Source of the DNA: JAVBKU01 sp031553875
GTDB taxonomy: Bacteria > Bacteroidota > Bacteroidia > Bacteroidales > Rikenellaceae
Direction of reading: 5' to 3'
Length of the DNA stretch: 64,000 nucleotides
Assembly: GCA_031553875.1 (NCBI GenBank)
Contig: JAVBKU010000003.1
Coordinates: 75,868 to 139,867, forward strand
Made by a program: the position numbers and the translations under genes. This document shows, piece after piece, positions 8,467-17,253 of this stretch (position 1 is its first letter; each line of letters starts with the position of its first letter). The notes beneath the pieces were generated by a model, which did not search any database, had not been told where the DNA came from, and saw only the letters and a program-made list of their open reading frames with translations.

Positions 8467-9395
8467 AAAAGATATGCCTGCTCATACCCTGCTACAACGA
8501 GGGACTGACCATCGCCAGGGTGGTGGCCGACTTCCGGGCCGCGTTGCCCGAGGGGGCCGAGATATACGTCTACGATAACAATTCCACCGACGACACTGCC
8601 GCCGAAGCACGTAAGGCCGGGGCCATAGTACGCTCCGAGCAGAGGCAGGGCAAGGGTAATGTGGTGCGCAGCCAGTTCAGGGAGGTCGACGCCGACATCT
8701 ACGTGATGGTCGACGGCGACGACACCTATCCCGCCTCGGTGGTGGCGGAGCTTCTGCGCCCCGTGCTCGAAGGCGAGACCGATATGGTTGTCGGCGACAG
8801 GCTGTCCAACGGCTCATACTACAAGGAGAACAGCCGCCGCTTCCACGGTCTGGGCAACGACGTGGTGCGTGGGGCCATCAACCGTTTCTTCGGGGTGAAG
8901 CTCCGTGATATAATGTCGGGCTACAGGGTATTCACAAGGCAGTTCGTGGAGAGTTTCCCATGCCTGAGCAGCGGCTTTCAGCTCGAGACAGAGATGACTA
9001 TATTCGCCCTCAGCCGCCACTTCCGCATACGGGAGGTGGCCATAGATTTTACCGAGCGCCCCGAGGGTAGTTTCTCCAAGCTCAATACCTTTTCCGACGG
9101 CATGAAGGTTATCTTCACAATATTTAATATGTACCGCCATTACAAGCCCCTGCGTTTCTTTTCGGTGGCGGCTTTGCTGTGCCTCGTAGCCTCTGTCACT
9201 ATCGGCGTGCCCGTGATATACGAATACATGACTTACAGCTACGTCTATAAGGTGCCGTCGGCCATATTGTCTTCGGGGATATTCATTATCGCCGTGATGC
9301 TCTATGTGGCGGGGTTGATACTCGACACGCTGGCCCACAACGACCGGGGCCTGTTCGAGCAACTTCTTAAAAAGGGAGGCCATGGCAGGGAATAA
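8463..9395 (+). CDS. GT2 glycosyltransferase, polyprenyl-phosphate sugar transferase type
   Basis: 310 residues. N-terminal GT-A domain with LIPCYNEG at residues 7-14, DNNSTDDT around 38-45 and a D-x-D-type metal site at D84-G-D86-D87, close to the dolichol-phosphate mannosyltransferase subfamily. Two C-terminal membrane helices (about 231-255 and 263-290) anchor it. Expected reaction: NDP-sugar plus polyprenyl phosphate to polyprenyl-phospho-sugar at the inner membrane. Overlaps gtrA by 4 bp and the next gene by 14 bp. Confidence 0.88.
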   Translation: MKKICLLIPCYNEGLTIARVVADFRAALPEGAEIYVYDNNSTDDTAAEARKAGAIVRSEQRQGKGNVVRSQFREVDADIYVMVDGDDTYPASVVAELLRPVLEGETDMVVGDRLSNGSYYKENSRRFHGLGNDVVRGAINRFFGVKLRDIMSGYRVFTRQFVESFPCLSSGFQLETEMTIFALSRHFRIREVAIDFTERPEGSFSKLNTFSDGMKVIFTIFNMYRHYKPLRFFSVAALLCLVASVTIGVPVIYEYMTYSYVYKVPSAILSSGIFIIAVMLYVAGLILDTLAHNDRGLFEQLLKKGGHGRE

Positions 9396-10848
9396 TGCTC
9401 CGGTGAGTTTTCCGGCTTATATGAGAGCCGGGGAGCAGAGGTTGTCGCTGATAGTCTTCCTGTGCCTGTCGCTTGTGATATGGGCGCTCATGAAGGTGTG
9501 GTATCCGATGCCGTTCCTGTTTCCCGACTCCGGGTCGTATGTGCATAGCGCCGTCGACGGGATGCTCAACGTCTACCGCCCGATGGGCTACTCGAATTAC
9601 ATCGCGTTCATACACGACCTCAGCCCCAGGATCGGCACGCTGTTCAACGTCACCTTCCTGCTGAGTACGCTCGCCATATTATGGCTGCTATATAGCGTGA
9701 AATACCTGTGGGGCCTGCGCAGCGACTGGATGTTCTACCTCCTGGGCGTGGCCTCTATCGCCGCCCCGAGGATCATCTTCGCCTCCAATTTCATAATGAG
9801 CGACAGCCTGTTCCACTCCCTCACGCTCATGTTCATCACCTCGCTACTGTGGATCATGCGCCGCAGGAGTGTCGTTATGATAGTGCTCAACGTACTGCTG
9901 TTGGCCGCGCTCTATAAGGTAAGGTACGTGGGGATGTTCTATGTGGTGTTCTCGGTGCTGGCCATCGTGTTCTCGGCCCGCAGGCCGGGATGGTTCGGAT
10001 GGGTGTGGGCCATCATTCCGATACTCGTGCTTATGCGGCTCGACCATACCACCGCCGACAACTATGAAAAGGTGACGGGCAGCCGCAAGCAGGGCTTCGC
10101 CGGATGGCAACTGCTGAACAACGCCTCGATGCTGGTACCCAAGGGTAAGAATATATCGGCCAAGGAACTTTCGCAGGACGAACGCGTGATGCGCAGTTTC
10201 TTCGCCCAATATCCCGACTCGCTGTTTTCTACGAAGATGGCGCTCACCACCGACCTGATGTGGAACAAGAGCCTGCCTTACAGGCAACTCTATTTCTACT
10301 CGCTCAACACCTCCCCGAGACAACCCGCCCTTGCCTGGGTGTATATGGGCAACCTGTATGGCGACTACGCTACGAAGCTGATAAAGAAATATCCGTGGGA
10401 TTATTTCACCGGCTTCGTACTGCCCTCGTTTATGAGCAATTTCGACAGGAGGGATATCTTCGAGAGCGTCGATTTCAAGTCCGAGCCGTTGTACAGCAAC
10501 TATTTTACAGGGGTGTTGGAGGAGTACCATGCTCCGTTCAATGTCTTTGGCAGCCTCAATGGTGTGAGATACGTGCTGGGGTGGGTGATGTGGGCGGCTT
10601 TGCTGGCGTCGGCAGTGTGGTTCTTTGCGAGGACACGTCGGTGGATGCTCTCCGACTCCCGGTGGAGGATGGCTTTCGGAATGATACTATTCGTGGTGGC
10701 GTACCTCGGCCTGCTTTGCCTCGCCTCGCCCAATACCACATGGCGCTATACGCTCCCCATATATATCCCCTCGCTGTTGTTTATAGTCTATAACCTGCGT
10801 GATGCCCTGTCGGCTCTTTCAGAGCGGTGTGCGGCGTCTAAGAAATAA
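9382..10848 (+). CDS. Polytopic membrane protein, probable GT-C-type glycosyltransferase
   Basis: 488 residues with about ten hydrophobic helices between residues 20 and 475 and one large hydrophilic region (about 215-375). After the first helix comes FLFPDSGSYVHS, where Asp49 occupies the position of the catalytic acid in the first external loop of GT-C enzymes (PMT/ArnT-like). That role is inferred; no family name is certain. Together with GtrA and the GT2 enzyme it would form a make-flip-transfer pathway for decorating a glycan or protein outside the cytoplasm. Last gene of the cluster. Confidence 0.65.
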   Translation: MAGNNAPVSFPAYMRAGEQRLSLIVFLCLSLVIWALMKVWYPMPFLFPDSGSYVHSAVDGMLNVYRPMGYSNYIAFIHDLSPRIGTLFNVTFLLSTLAILWLLYSVKYLWGLRSDWMFYLLGVASIAAPRIIFASNFIMSDSLFHSLTLMFITSLLWIMRRRSVVMIVLNVLLLAALYKVRYVGMFYVVFSVLAIVFSARRPGWFGWVWAIIPILVLMRLDHTTADNYEKVTGSRKQGFAGWQLLNNASMLVPKGKNISAKELSQDERVMRSFFAQYPDSLFSTKMALTTDLMWNKSLPYRQLYFYSLNTSPRQPALAWVYMGNLYGDYATKLIKKYPWDYFTGFVLPSFMSNFDRRDIFESVDFKSEPLYSNYFTGVLEEYHAPFNVFGSLNGVRYVLGWVMWAALLASAVWFFARTRRWMLSDSRWRMAFGMILFVVAYLGLLCLASPNTTWRYTLPIYIPSLLFIVYNLRDALSALSERCAASKK

Positions 10849-10902
10849 TGAAGTGAAATAGTTGGCGGCGGATGTGGTGGTCTTGTTGGCTGTATTATTT
10901 TT

Positions 10903-11132
10903 AAGCGTCTAACGGACGCTTTCGATTCCCGCATCTGAAGATTTACGCCCGGAGGAGTGACGAGGGAGTCCGTTAAAAAACGACGCTGTGTCTAACGACT
11001 GTTAGCGGGGGCGAAGATCCCGCTAAAAAGGAGGAGTTCGACGTTTTAGGACGTACGAAGTCACTCATCAGTAAATCTTCATCGGCGGGTGTATTTTGGG
11101 TGCCTTTTGTACAAGCAAAAGGTACGAAGAGA
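10903..11132. repeat. Dispersed structured repeat, family 1, copy A
   Basis: Composite ~230 bp element. Module 1: hairpin AAGCGTC/GACGCTT (10903-10921). Module 2: 162 bp (10928-11089) with inverted ends CCCGCATCTGAAGATTTAC and GTAAATCTTCATCGGCGGG and inner stems such as GAGTGAC (10955-10961) with GTCACTC (11060-11066). Module 3: CCTTTTG/CAAAAGG hairpin (11103-11122). The same three modules occur in reverse orientation at 33302-33535. No ORF. This copy fills most of the 346 bp spacer after the glycosyltransferase cluster. Confidence 0.85.
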
Positions 11133-11135
11133 ATG

Positions 11136-11178
11136 AAAAAAAGCGGCTCGCGTTTTATTGCGATCCGCCTTTTTTTTC
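11136..11178. terminator. Bidirectional intrinsic terminator
   Basis: A-run, then stem AGCGGCTCGCG with its partner around a TTTTATT loop (CGATCCGCC on the other arm), then TTTTTTTT. Flanking A and T runs on both sides make it usable on both strands, for the LysM gene (minus) and for anything read from the left. Confidence 0.75.
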
Positions 11179-11194
11179 TAACACCCCCCCAGCG

Positions 11195-13114
11195 CTACTC
11201 CAGCTCTATGGTGTAGTTACTCTTGTAGTTATTAAGTATCCACTCCTGGTTGACGAATTTCGTACCTTTGCCGCCGGTCTGGGTGAACTTATACGGCACC
11301 TGGAGCAGTTGCATGGAGCTGTCGTTGATCTTATATGCCATCTGGCGGCCATAGGTGCGCATGGCGCTCACGAACAGTTTCGTAACGTCGTATCCCCTGT
11401 ACGAGTAGAGCGTCGGCACACTACCGAAGGCGCTGATATAGGCCCGATTAAAGGCGTTCACAGAGGCGTCGGTACGGTCGGCGTGGTAATTGCTCACGTA
11501 CGACAGTTCGAGTTTGAAGAAGAGATTCACGTCGATATTCCTGAACCGCGACCACTTCGAACTGCCCACCACCTTGATATAAGGATTCATGATACCCCTC
11601 GCCGCAAAGTTGGTTTGTATCGAGCTTATGCGCGCGAGTATCTCGTCGATCACGTTCTCGTTGGCGGCCAGGACCACGAATACGTTATCCACATCCTTCT
11701 TGAACAGGCCTTCGAGTTCCGTCACCCCGGTCTGCCTCGAATAGTTGAAGCGCGTCACCCCCCACGGCGGCAGGGTCTGGGCTATTTCCTGGCTGAATTC
11801 GGGGTCGTCGTCATCGGTGGAGATCACCACTATATTGCGGCCACCGGTAAACAGCTTCTTGAGCTTTGCATTCTTGGTATCCTGCGGAGGGGCCACCTGG
11901 AAGGTGAACGAATTGCCCCTGCCATTCAGCGGGGCGAGGGGCGAGATGATCGGCACCCTGCGTTCCGCGGCGAAATCCGCAATGGCGTTGTAGCTCTCCT
12001 CGTACACGGGGCCGATTATGAGATGGGCTTCGAGCATCACCGAGGCGAGTTCATTAGTGGCCCTGAGGGTCGATTCGGCCGTGCGGCCCACGTCGACAAG
12101 GTCGATATGTGTGGATATACCCTTGGCTTTCAACTGTTCGAGGGCTATAAGCGAACCGTTGTAGAACTCCACGAACGATTTGTCCTGTCCCGCGTCGTTC
12201 AAGGGGAGCAGCATAACCACATTTATGACGCCCCGTCCGTCCGACGCTATGCGGGCGTCGGTGGTGTCGGAGCTGAAGGCTCCGCCCAACGACCACCTGC
12301 TCCTGGGCGAGTATTCCGTACCCTGCCTTACCCATTCAGATGAGGTTACCGGCTTCGCCGCCTCGGTGCCGGCGGCCTTGGCCGCCGCTTGAGCCCGGGC
12401 TGAAGGTATCTTGAGGATGTCGCCCGTGTGTAGACCGTCGCGGAGCAATTCGACGTTATATTTCTGTATTGAATCTATTCTTACGAAGAACTTCCGGCTT
12501 ATGGAGTAGAGCGTTTCGCCCTGCTCGACGATATGGTGAGTGAACTCCGGCGACACACTGTTGAGCGTCGTCTTATATTCCTGCATCTGGGAGTCGATCT
12601 GTGCGGCGGAAGTCTCGCCGATCTCCTTTTTGCGGATGTTTATCTTCTGGCCTATGGATAGTATGGCGGGGTCGAAGCCAGGGTTGTCCTCCATGAGCGT
12701 CGACACGGATATCCCGTAGCGTTTGGCGATGGAGTAGGCCGTCTCGCCCTGATTCACGGTGTGCACTTCGAATAGGCGCCTTTGCTGTTTGGGTGTGAGC
12801 GGCTGAGCGTCGGCAGTAACGGCGGGGGCGGGGACCTTTATCAGTTGGCCTATCGACAGCACCTCGGCGGAGTGGGGATTGGCCTTAACGATGCTCGCCA
12901 CGTCGACCCCATAGAGGCGCGATATGGACGAAAGCGTCTCGCCCTTGCTTACGGAGTGTACGTAGTAACGTATCCCGTCGATACTTATAAGACTCTTGCT
13001 CCTTTCAGGGGCGGGGGCGTCGATGGCCACCTGCGAAGCGGCGGTTGTCTGGGCCGGGGCCTGTATGGCCAGCATCAAGGCCGGGAGTATGGTCAGTAGG
13101 ATTATTCGTCCCAT
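11195..13114 (-). CDS. Exported protein with three LysM domains and a periplasmic-binding-protein-like domain
   Basis: 639 residues. Signal peptide (1-21, ending near AIQAPAQ), LysM domains at about 50-95, 116-160 and 194-237 (each with the V..GET..SI..YGV pattern), a linker, then a type I periplasmic-binding fold at about 295-625 resembling branched-chain amino-acid receptor proteins (INVVMLLPLNDAG..., LIIGPVYEES..., VPIISPLAPL). LysM domains bind peptidoglycan; the second domain suggests ligand sensing or a scaffold similar to the LpoA N-terminal fold, but that is inference. No transporter genes are adjacent. 51 bp after the exonuclease gene. Confidence 0.85.
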   Translation of the reverse strand: MGRIILLTILPALMLAIQAPAQTTAASQVAIDAPAPERSKSLISIDGIRYYVHSVSKGETLSSISRLYGVDVASIVKANPHSAEVLSIGQLIKVPAPAVTADAQPLTPKQQRRLFEVHTVNQGETAYSIAKRYGISVSTLMEDNPGFDPAILSIGQKINIRKKEIGETSAAQIDSQMQEYKTTLNSVSPEFTHHIVEQGETLYSISRKFFVRIDSIQKYNVELLRDGLHTGDILKIPSARAQAAAKAAGTEAAKPVTSSEWVRQGTEYSPRSRWSLGGAFSSDTTDARIASDGRGVINVVMLLPLNDAGQDKSFVEFYNGSLIALEQLKAKGISTHIDLVDVGRTAESTLRATNELASVMLEAHLIIGPVYEESYNAIADFAAERRVPIISPLAPLNGRGNSFTFQVAPPQDTKNAKLKKLFTGGRNIVVISTDDDDPEFSQEIAQTLPPWGVTRFNYSRQTGVTELEGLFKKDVDNVFVVLAANENVIDEILARISSIQTNFAARGIMNPYIKVVGSSKWSRFRNIDVNLFFKLELSYVSNYHADRTDASVNAFNRAYISAFGSVPTLYSYRGYDVTKLFVSAMRTYGRQMAYKINDSSMQLLQVPYKFTQTGGKGTKFVNQEWILNNYKSNYTIELE

Positions 13115-13165
13115 CGCGATAAGAATATATGGTTGCCGCCCAATAACGTGGGGGCGGCAGTGTTT

Positions 13166-13942
13166 TTATTTCGTCAGGGCAGATTCCCTGAGTCGTATCT
13201 CTGTTATGATCTTCTTGGTGTGGAGCGGGAAGTCGCCGTTCATCATCCACGAGTAGTAGCTCGGTTCCTCCCTGAATACGTCGGCCACGGTGCGTCCCTT
13301 GTGCTTGCCGAAGCTGAACACCTCCACGCCCTTGTCGTTGAGTACGACCCTTCCGGCGAAGTCGACGTTCTGCGTACGTGACGAGAACTCAGAGAGGAAG
13401 CTCACGTCGTTCTGCAGGTCGTCGGGGTACCTGTCCAACTGCGACATCAGCACCTCGTATGTGGCCAGCGTGTCGGCCTCGGCCGAGTGGGCGTCAGAAA
13501 GCTCCTTGCCGCAGTAGAATTTATAGGCCGCCACCAGCGTCCTCTGCTCCATGCGGTGGAATATATTCTGTACGTCGATGAATCTACTCTTACTAAAATC
13601 CACGTCCACCCCCGCGCGCAGGAACTCCTCGACCAACAGCGGCACGTCGAACTTGTTGGAATTGTAACCCGCGAAATCGCATCCCTCGATATACGAGTAG
13701 AGCGACTTGGACACCTCCTTGAACGTGTGACAGTCGGCCACGTCGGCATCGGTGATACCGTGCACGGCCGTAGCTTCGGGCGGTATGGGCATCTGGGGGT
13801 TGAGGCGGCGGGTCTTGACCTCCTTCTCCCCGTCCGGGCCTATTTTGACCAGCGATATTTCCACGATACGATCCTTGCACGGGTCTATCCCGGTGGTTTC
13901 GAGGTCGAGGAATACGATAGGGTTCTTGAGGTTGAGTTGCAT
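13166..13942 (-). CDS. DnaQ-like 3'-5' exonuclease (DEDDh) with ExoX-like C-terminal domain
   Basis: 258 residues. ExoI motif D13-L-E15, ExoII GYNSNKFD with D99, ExoIII HSAEADT with H152 and D157: a complete DEDDh catalytic set. The C-terminal part (about 203-240, FSFGKHKGRTVADV...YYSWM) is the small domain seen behind such exonucleases (ExoX-type). Located directly downstream of dnaN, so it may act as a proofreading or repair exonuclease with the clamp; whether it is the replicative epsilon subunit is not shown by sequence. Confidence 0.88.
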   Translation of the reverse strand: MQLNLKNPIVFLDLETTGIDPCKDRIVEISLVKIGPDGEKEVKTRRLNPQMPIPPEATAVHGITDADVADCHTFKEVSKSLYSYIEGCDFAGYNSNKFDVPLLVEEFLRAGVDVDFSKSRFIDVQNIFHRMEQRTLVAAYKFYCGKELSDAHSAEADTLATYEVLMSQLDRYPDDLQNDVSFLSEFSSRTQNVDFAGRVVLNDKGVEVFSFGKHKGRTVADVFREEPSYYSWMMNGDFPLHTKKIITEIRLRESALTK

Positions 13943-13995
13943 CGGGCTTGGGTTTTTAGAACATGTTTGAAAATTAAGGCATGCTCTTGTAATGC

Positions 13996-14024
13996 GGGCG
14001 GGCCTGCGGAGGGCAGGCCCGCCC
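13996..14024 (-). terminator. GC-rich hairpin after dnaN
   Basis: Perfect 12 bp stem GGGCGGGCCTGC / GCAGGCCCGCCC with a 5-base loop, 15 bp beyond the dnaN stop and 53 bp before the exonuclease start. There is no strong T-run behind it, so it may be an attenuator or an mRNA 3'-end stabiliser that sets the dnaN-to-exonuclease ratio. Confidence 0.6.
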
Positions 14025-14038
14025 TTGGTTATTTGCCG

Positions 14039-15166
14039 TTAGGCGTTGATCATCATGGGCATCAGGAGCATCAGCGTCTCCAGCGCCTGTTTCTCTTCGT
14101 ACACGGGTTTGAACACGCCGGCCCTTGTCGAGTCGGCCAGTTCTACCGATACGCTCTCTGTTTCGAGGTTGGTGAGTATCTCCACCAGGAACGTCGACTT
14201 GAAACCGATGGTTATCGCTCCGCCGTCGTAGCTGCACGCCACCCTTTCCTGTGCCGACACCGAGTAGTCGAGGTCCTGCGCCGCGAGGTTGATCACGTTC
14301 TTGGCTATATCGAGCTTGATGAGGTTGGTCGCCTGGTTGGAGCACACCGCCACGCGCTTGATGCCGTTGAGCAGTTCCACACGGTTAACGAGTATTTTGT
14401 TGGGATTATTGCTCGGTATAACGGCGTTGTAGTTGGGGTAATTACCCTCGATAAGGCGGCACACGAGTGTGTAGTTCTTGAGCTCGAACTTCACGTTCTT
14501 GGCGTCGAACGACACCTTGATATCGCCATCTTCCTTGCCGAGTACGGTGCGAAGCAGGTTAGCCGGTTTCTTGGGCAGGATGAACGAGGCCTTGGTCTCG
14601 GAGGCATTCTCAGCCACGAGCTTTACCAGCTTGTGTGCGTCTGTAGCCACGAATGTGAGGTCGGCGGGCTCGATATTGATGAATACGCCGTTCATCACCG
14701 GGCGCAGTTCGTCGTCTGCGGTGGCGAATATGGTCTTGTTGATACCTGTGAGCAGGGTGCCGGGATTGATCTCGAGGCTGCTGCTATCTTCGCCTGCCAC
14801 CTCCGCGGGGATGGGGTAGCTTACGCCCGATGTGCCGGGGATGGTCAGTTTACCTGTCTTCCAGCTGATGAGTATCTCCCATGAGGTTTCGTTGGCCTCG
14901 ATGGTCAGGGGCTGTTCGCTGAACTCCTTCAGTGAGTCGAGCATCAGCTTGGCGGGAGCGGCGATCACGCCGTCGCGCTCGGTGCTTTCGACCTGTATCG
15001 CGCCCACGAGCGTGGTCTCGAGGTCGGAGGCGGTGATGGTCAGTGTGCCGTCCTTGAGCTGGAGGAGGAAATAGTCGAGTATGGGCAGGGTGTTCTTGTT
15101 GCTGATAACCTTGCCTGTGGTCTGCAACAGATTGAGCAGGGATGAGCTTGAAACTACGAACTTCAT
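14039..15166 (-). CDS. dnaN: DNA polymerase III sliding clamp (beta)
   Basis: 375 residues, normal clamp length, made of three repeated clamp domains of about 120 residues. Start MKFVVSSSSLLNLLQTTGKVI, with family motifs NTLPILDYFLL, the YPIPAE segment, FVATDAHKLV and RLIEGNYPNY; the C-terminus ends TLMLLMPMMINA, the variant of the usual MPMR(L/I/V) tail. Forms the ring that tethers polymerase to DNA. Followed by a hairpin and the DnaQ-like exonuclease. Confidence 0.97.
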   Translation of the reverse strand: MKFVVSSSSLLNLLQTTGKVISNKNTLPILDYFLLQLKDGTLTITASDLETTLVGAIQVESTERDGVIAAPAKLMLDSLKEFSEQPLTIEANETSWEILISWKTGKLTIPGTSGVSYPIPAEVAGEDSSSLEINPGTLLTGINKTIFATADDELRPVMNGVFINIEPADLTFVATDAHKLVKLVAENASETKASFILPKKPANLLRTVLGKEDGDIKVSFDAKNVKFELKNYTLVCRLIEGNYPNYNAVIPSNNPNKILVNRVELLNGIKRVAVCSNQATNLIKLDIAKNVINLAAQDLDYSVSAQERVACSYDGGAITIGFKSTFLVEILTNLETESVSVELADSTRAGVFKPVYEEKQALETLMLLMPMMINA

Positions 15167-15264
15167 TCTTGTGAGGTTTTAATTATTTATTCTTGTTTTT
15201 ATGTCTCTTTCGGCGGAAACATTGCGGCGGCCTTACGGCTGCGGCTTGCACGGTATCCTGCCGT

Positions 15265-16233
15265 TTACTTTCTGGGATTCTGCTTCAAAATCTTGTCCGC
15301 TACCTTCCTGAGCTGTGCGGCGAATTCCGGCGATATGCCTTCGGGGGCGAAGGTCACCTTCTTGGGCGACTCTCCGTAGAGGAAGCCGTACCATACCAGA
15401 CCTCCGAGGTAACATCCTGCCACTCCGGCGTGGTTGTAGTCGTAGCCCAGCTTGCCCTTATTCCAGCGCGCGCCGGTGTGGAGCGAGTTCTTGTCTGCGG
15501 GCAGGGCGGGCTCTACGGCCGTCTTGGGGTCGAAGTTGGGGTCTTTCACGAATTTCCACTTGGGGTCGCTCTGCATCATATGGAAGGCGTCGCCCACGGG
15601 CATGACCCTGATGCCTAGCTCTGCGGAAATATTGTAGTAGGCCTCATGGAGTTTGCTCCACATCTCTTCAGCGCTCTTGGCTGAGCCGAAGCTCTTGGCG
15701 TCTTCGCGGTAAGCCCATGTTTCGTGCATCACCACTTCGGCAGTGGAGCACGCCTTAATAGAGTAGTCGCGCAGGTTCTTAGCGTAGGGGCGGAAGCTGT
15801 TTTCGTCCATCGAGAGCCTCGAGGCCTGCTGTATGGTTATGATCTGCCACTTGTCCGAGGTGAGCAGTTCCTTGAGCGATTTACCGTTGTCGGGATCTTT
15901 GCTAAGGTCCTTCATGCGCACGGTTCCGGTGTAGGGTTTGCCGGCGGGGTCGTTGTTGTCCTTCTCGTACATCTCCACGATAGACCAGTGCCTCTCCAGA
16001 GAGCATCCGCCGAGGCCCGCGCTGCCTATGATGATGTGGCGTCCGCGATCTTTCACTATCTCCGGAAGGAATCTGGAGGAGTTGCCGGAGAAGCTGTTAC
16101 CTATGAGAAATAAGCGGAGCGTATCGTTCTGCGAAGGGTACGTGCGGCCGCCCTTGGCCATCACGGAGCCTGAAACCAATACTGCCAACAATAACGGCAA
16201 GGCTATATTGCGGATAATTGAAGATCTGGTCAT
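15265..16233 (-). CDS. DUF4886-type secreted SGNH-fold hydrolase
   Basis: 322 residues with a signal peptide (1-26, cut near SVMAKG). The mature protein opens with LRLFLIGNSFSGN, the DUF4886 version of the SGNH block I in which Ser would be the nucleophile, and has a late DYNHAG segment whose His could complete the catalytic site. DUF4886 proteins are common in gut Bacteroidota and are thought to be carbohydrate-related esterases; no substrate is evident. Transcribed separately from its own promoter at the end of the udp gene. Confidence 0.75.
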   Translation of the reverse strand: MTRSSIIRNIALPLLLAVLVSGSVMAKGGRTYPSQNDTLRLFLIGNSFSGNSSRFLPEIVKDRGRHIIIGSAGLGGCSLERHWSIVEMYEKDNNDPAGKPYTGTVRMKDLSKDPDNGKSLKELLTSDKWQIITIQQASRLSMDENSFRPYAKNLRDYSIKACSTAEVVMHETWAYREDAKSFGSAKSAEEMWSKLHEAYYNISAELGIRVMPVGDAFHMMQSDPKWKFVKDPNFDPKTAVEPALPADKNSLHTGARWNKGKLGYDYNHAGVAGCYLGGLVWYGFLYGESPKKVTFAPEGISPEFAAQLRKVADKILKQNPRK

Positions 16234-16326
16234 TTCTTATGTTTTAGGTTTTATACTCTGATCGGTTTTGCGTACGCGCTCCCTCTCGTACGGGCGCGAC
16301 CATGCGCGCTCGCGCGAACACAACTC

Positions 16327-16358
16327 CAAAAATAGACAAATTTTTAGATAAAAACCAA
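16327..16358 (-). promoter_or_regulatory. Promoter of the DUF4886 gene
   Basis: Minus-strand TATTTTTG (16327-16334) fits TAnnTTTG, with TTG (16356-16358) 21 bp upstream. The -33 part lies inside the 3' end of the uridine phosphorylase gene. The ~85 nt leader that follows is GC-rich and self-complementary (repeated CGCGCG tracts). Confidence 0.55.
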
Positions 16359-17219
16359 TTTATCCAGGGCCATAACTATCATCTTATCAACAAAAGGCTT
16401 GTAATCCGTGTTCATCCCTTTGCTGACCCTCTGTGCGATTATGGTGCATATGGTGGCGGCCCTGTGGCCCATCAGTCGCGAGAGGCCAGCGAGAGCCGAG
16501 CCCTCCATCTCGAAGTTGGTGATCCTGCGGCCGTTATATTCGAATGATTCGATCTTGTCGTTGAGCGCAGGGTCGGCGGGCGGGATGCGCAGGTGGCGGC
16601 CTTGCGGAGCGTAGAATCCGGGAGCGGAGATAGTGATCCCGGGCGTGGTCGTGTCGGCGAACAGGGACTCCAGCTCCTGCGAACAATCCACGCAGTAGGG
16701 GGCAGGTAGGCGGCTGTCCCATCCGAGGTGGGCGGTGAGGGCGCGTTCTAACGGGAGGTCGCACACGCCGTCGCGTCCGGCGTAGAAATTGAGCAGACCG
16801 TCGAAGCCTACGGAGGTGCGCGAGAGTACGTGTTCGCCTATCTCGATGTCGGGCTGCAGTCCGCCCGAAGTGCCTAGGCGAAGCAGGGTCAACATCTTCT
16901 TATCTTCACGCTCGGTGCGGGTGCTGAAATCGATGTTGGCCAGGGCGTCCAGCTCGTTGACCACTATGTCGATATTGTCGGTGCCTATGCCAGTGGAAAT
17001 CACTGACATACGCTTGCCTTTGTAGGAGCCCGTGGCCGTGAAAAATTCGCGGTTGGATACCCGTCCCTCGACCTTGTCGAAATGGCTCGCCACGAGTTCG
17101 ACCCTCCCCGGATCGCCCACGAGGATTATGGTGTCGGCCACGTCCTCGGGCCTCAGGTGTAGGTGGAATATGCTGCCGTCGCCGTTGATGATAAGCTCCG
17201 AAGGAGGTATGGTTCTCAT
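16344..17219 (-). CDS. udp: Nucleoside phosphorylase, probable uridine phosphorylase
   Basis: 291 residues of the PNP_UDP_1 fold. Phosphate-binding loop in LVGDPGRVELVA, STGIGTDNI, the LRLGTSGGLQ stretch and the ribose-contacting TNFEMEGSALAGL. Cleaves uridine (or a related nucleoside) with phosphate to ribose-1-phosphate and base for salvage. Longer than E. coli Udp (253) because of extra residues between strands. Specificity for uridine over purine nucleosides is inferred from overall resemblance. Confidence 0.85.
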   Translation of the reverse strand: MRTIPPSELIINGDGSIFHLHLRPEDVADTIILVGDPGRVELVASHFDKVEGRVSNREFFTATGSYKGKRMSVISTGIGTDNIDIVVNELDALANIDFSTRTEREDKKMLTLLRLGTSGGLQPDIEIGEHVLSRTSVGFDGLLNFYAGRDGVCDLPLERALTAHLGWDSRLPAPYCVDCSQELESLFADTTTPGITISAPGFYAPQGRHLRIPPADPALNDKIESFEYNGRRITNFEMEGSALAGLSRLMGHRAATICTIIAQRVSKGMNTDYKPFVDKMIVMALDKLVFI

Positions 17220-17253
17220 AATTTGTTGTTTAATAGGTTTGACAGTTTTATTT

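Noticed and set aside
11096..12343. 415-codon plus-strand open frame
   Set aside because: Antisense of the LysM protein and begins in repeat DNA; shadow.
13487..14884. 465-codon plus-strand open frame
   Set aside because: Runs antisense through both the exonuclease and dnaN, which are unmistakable on the other strand.
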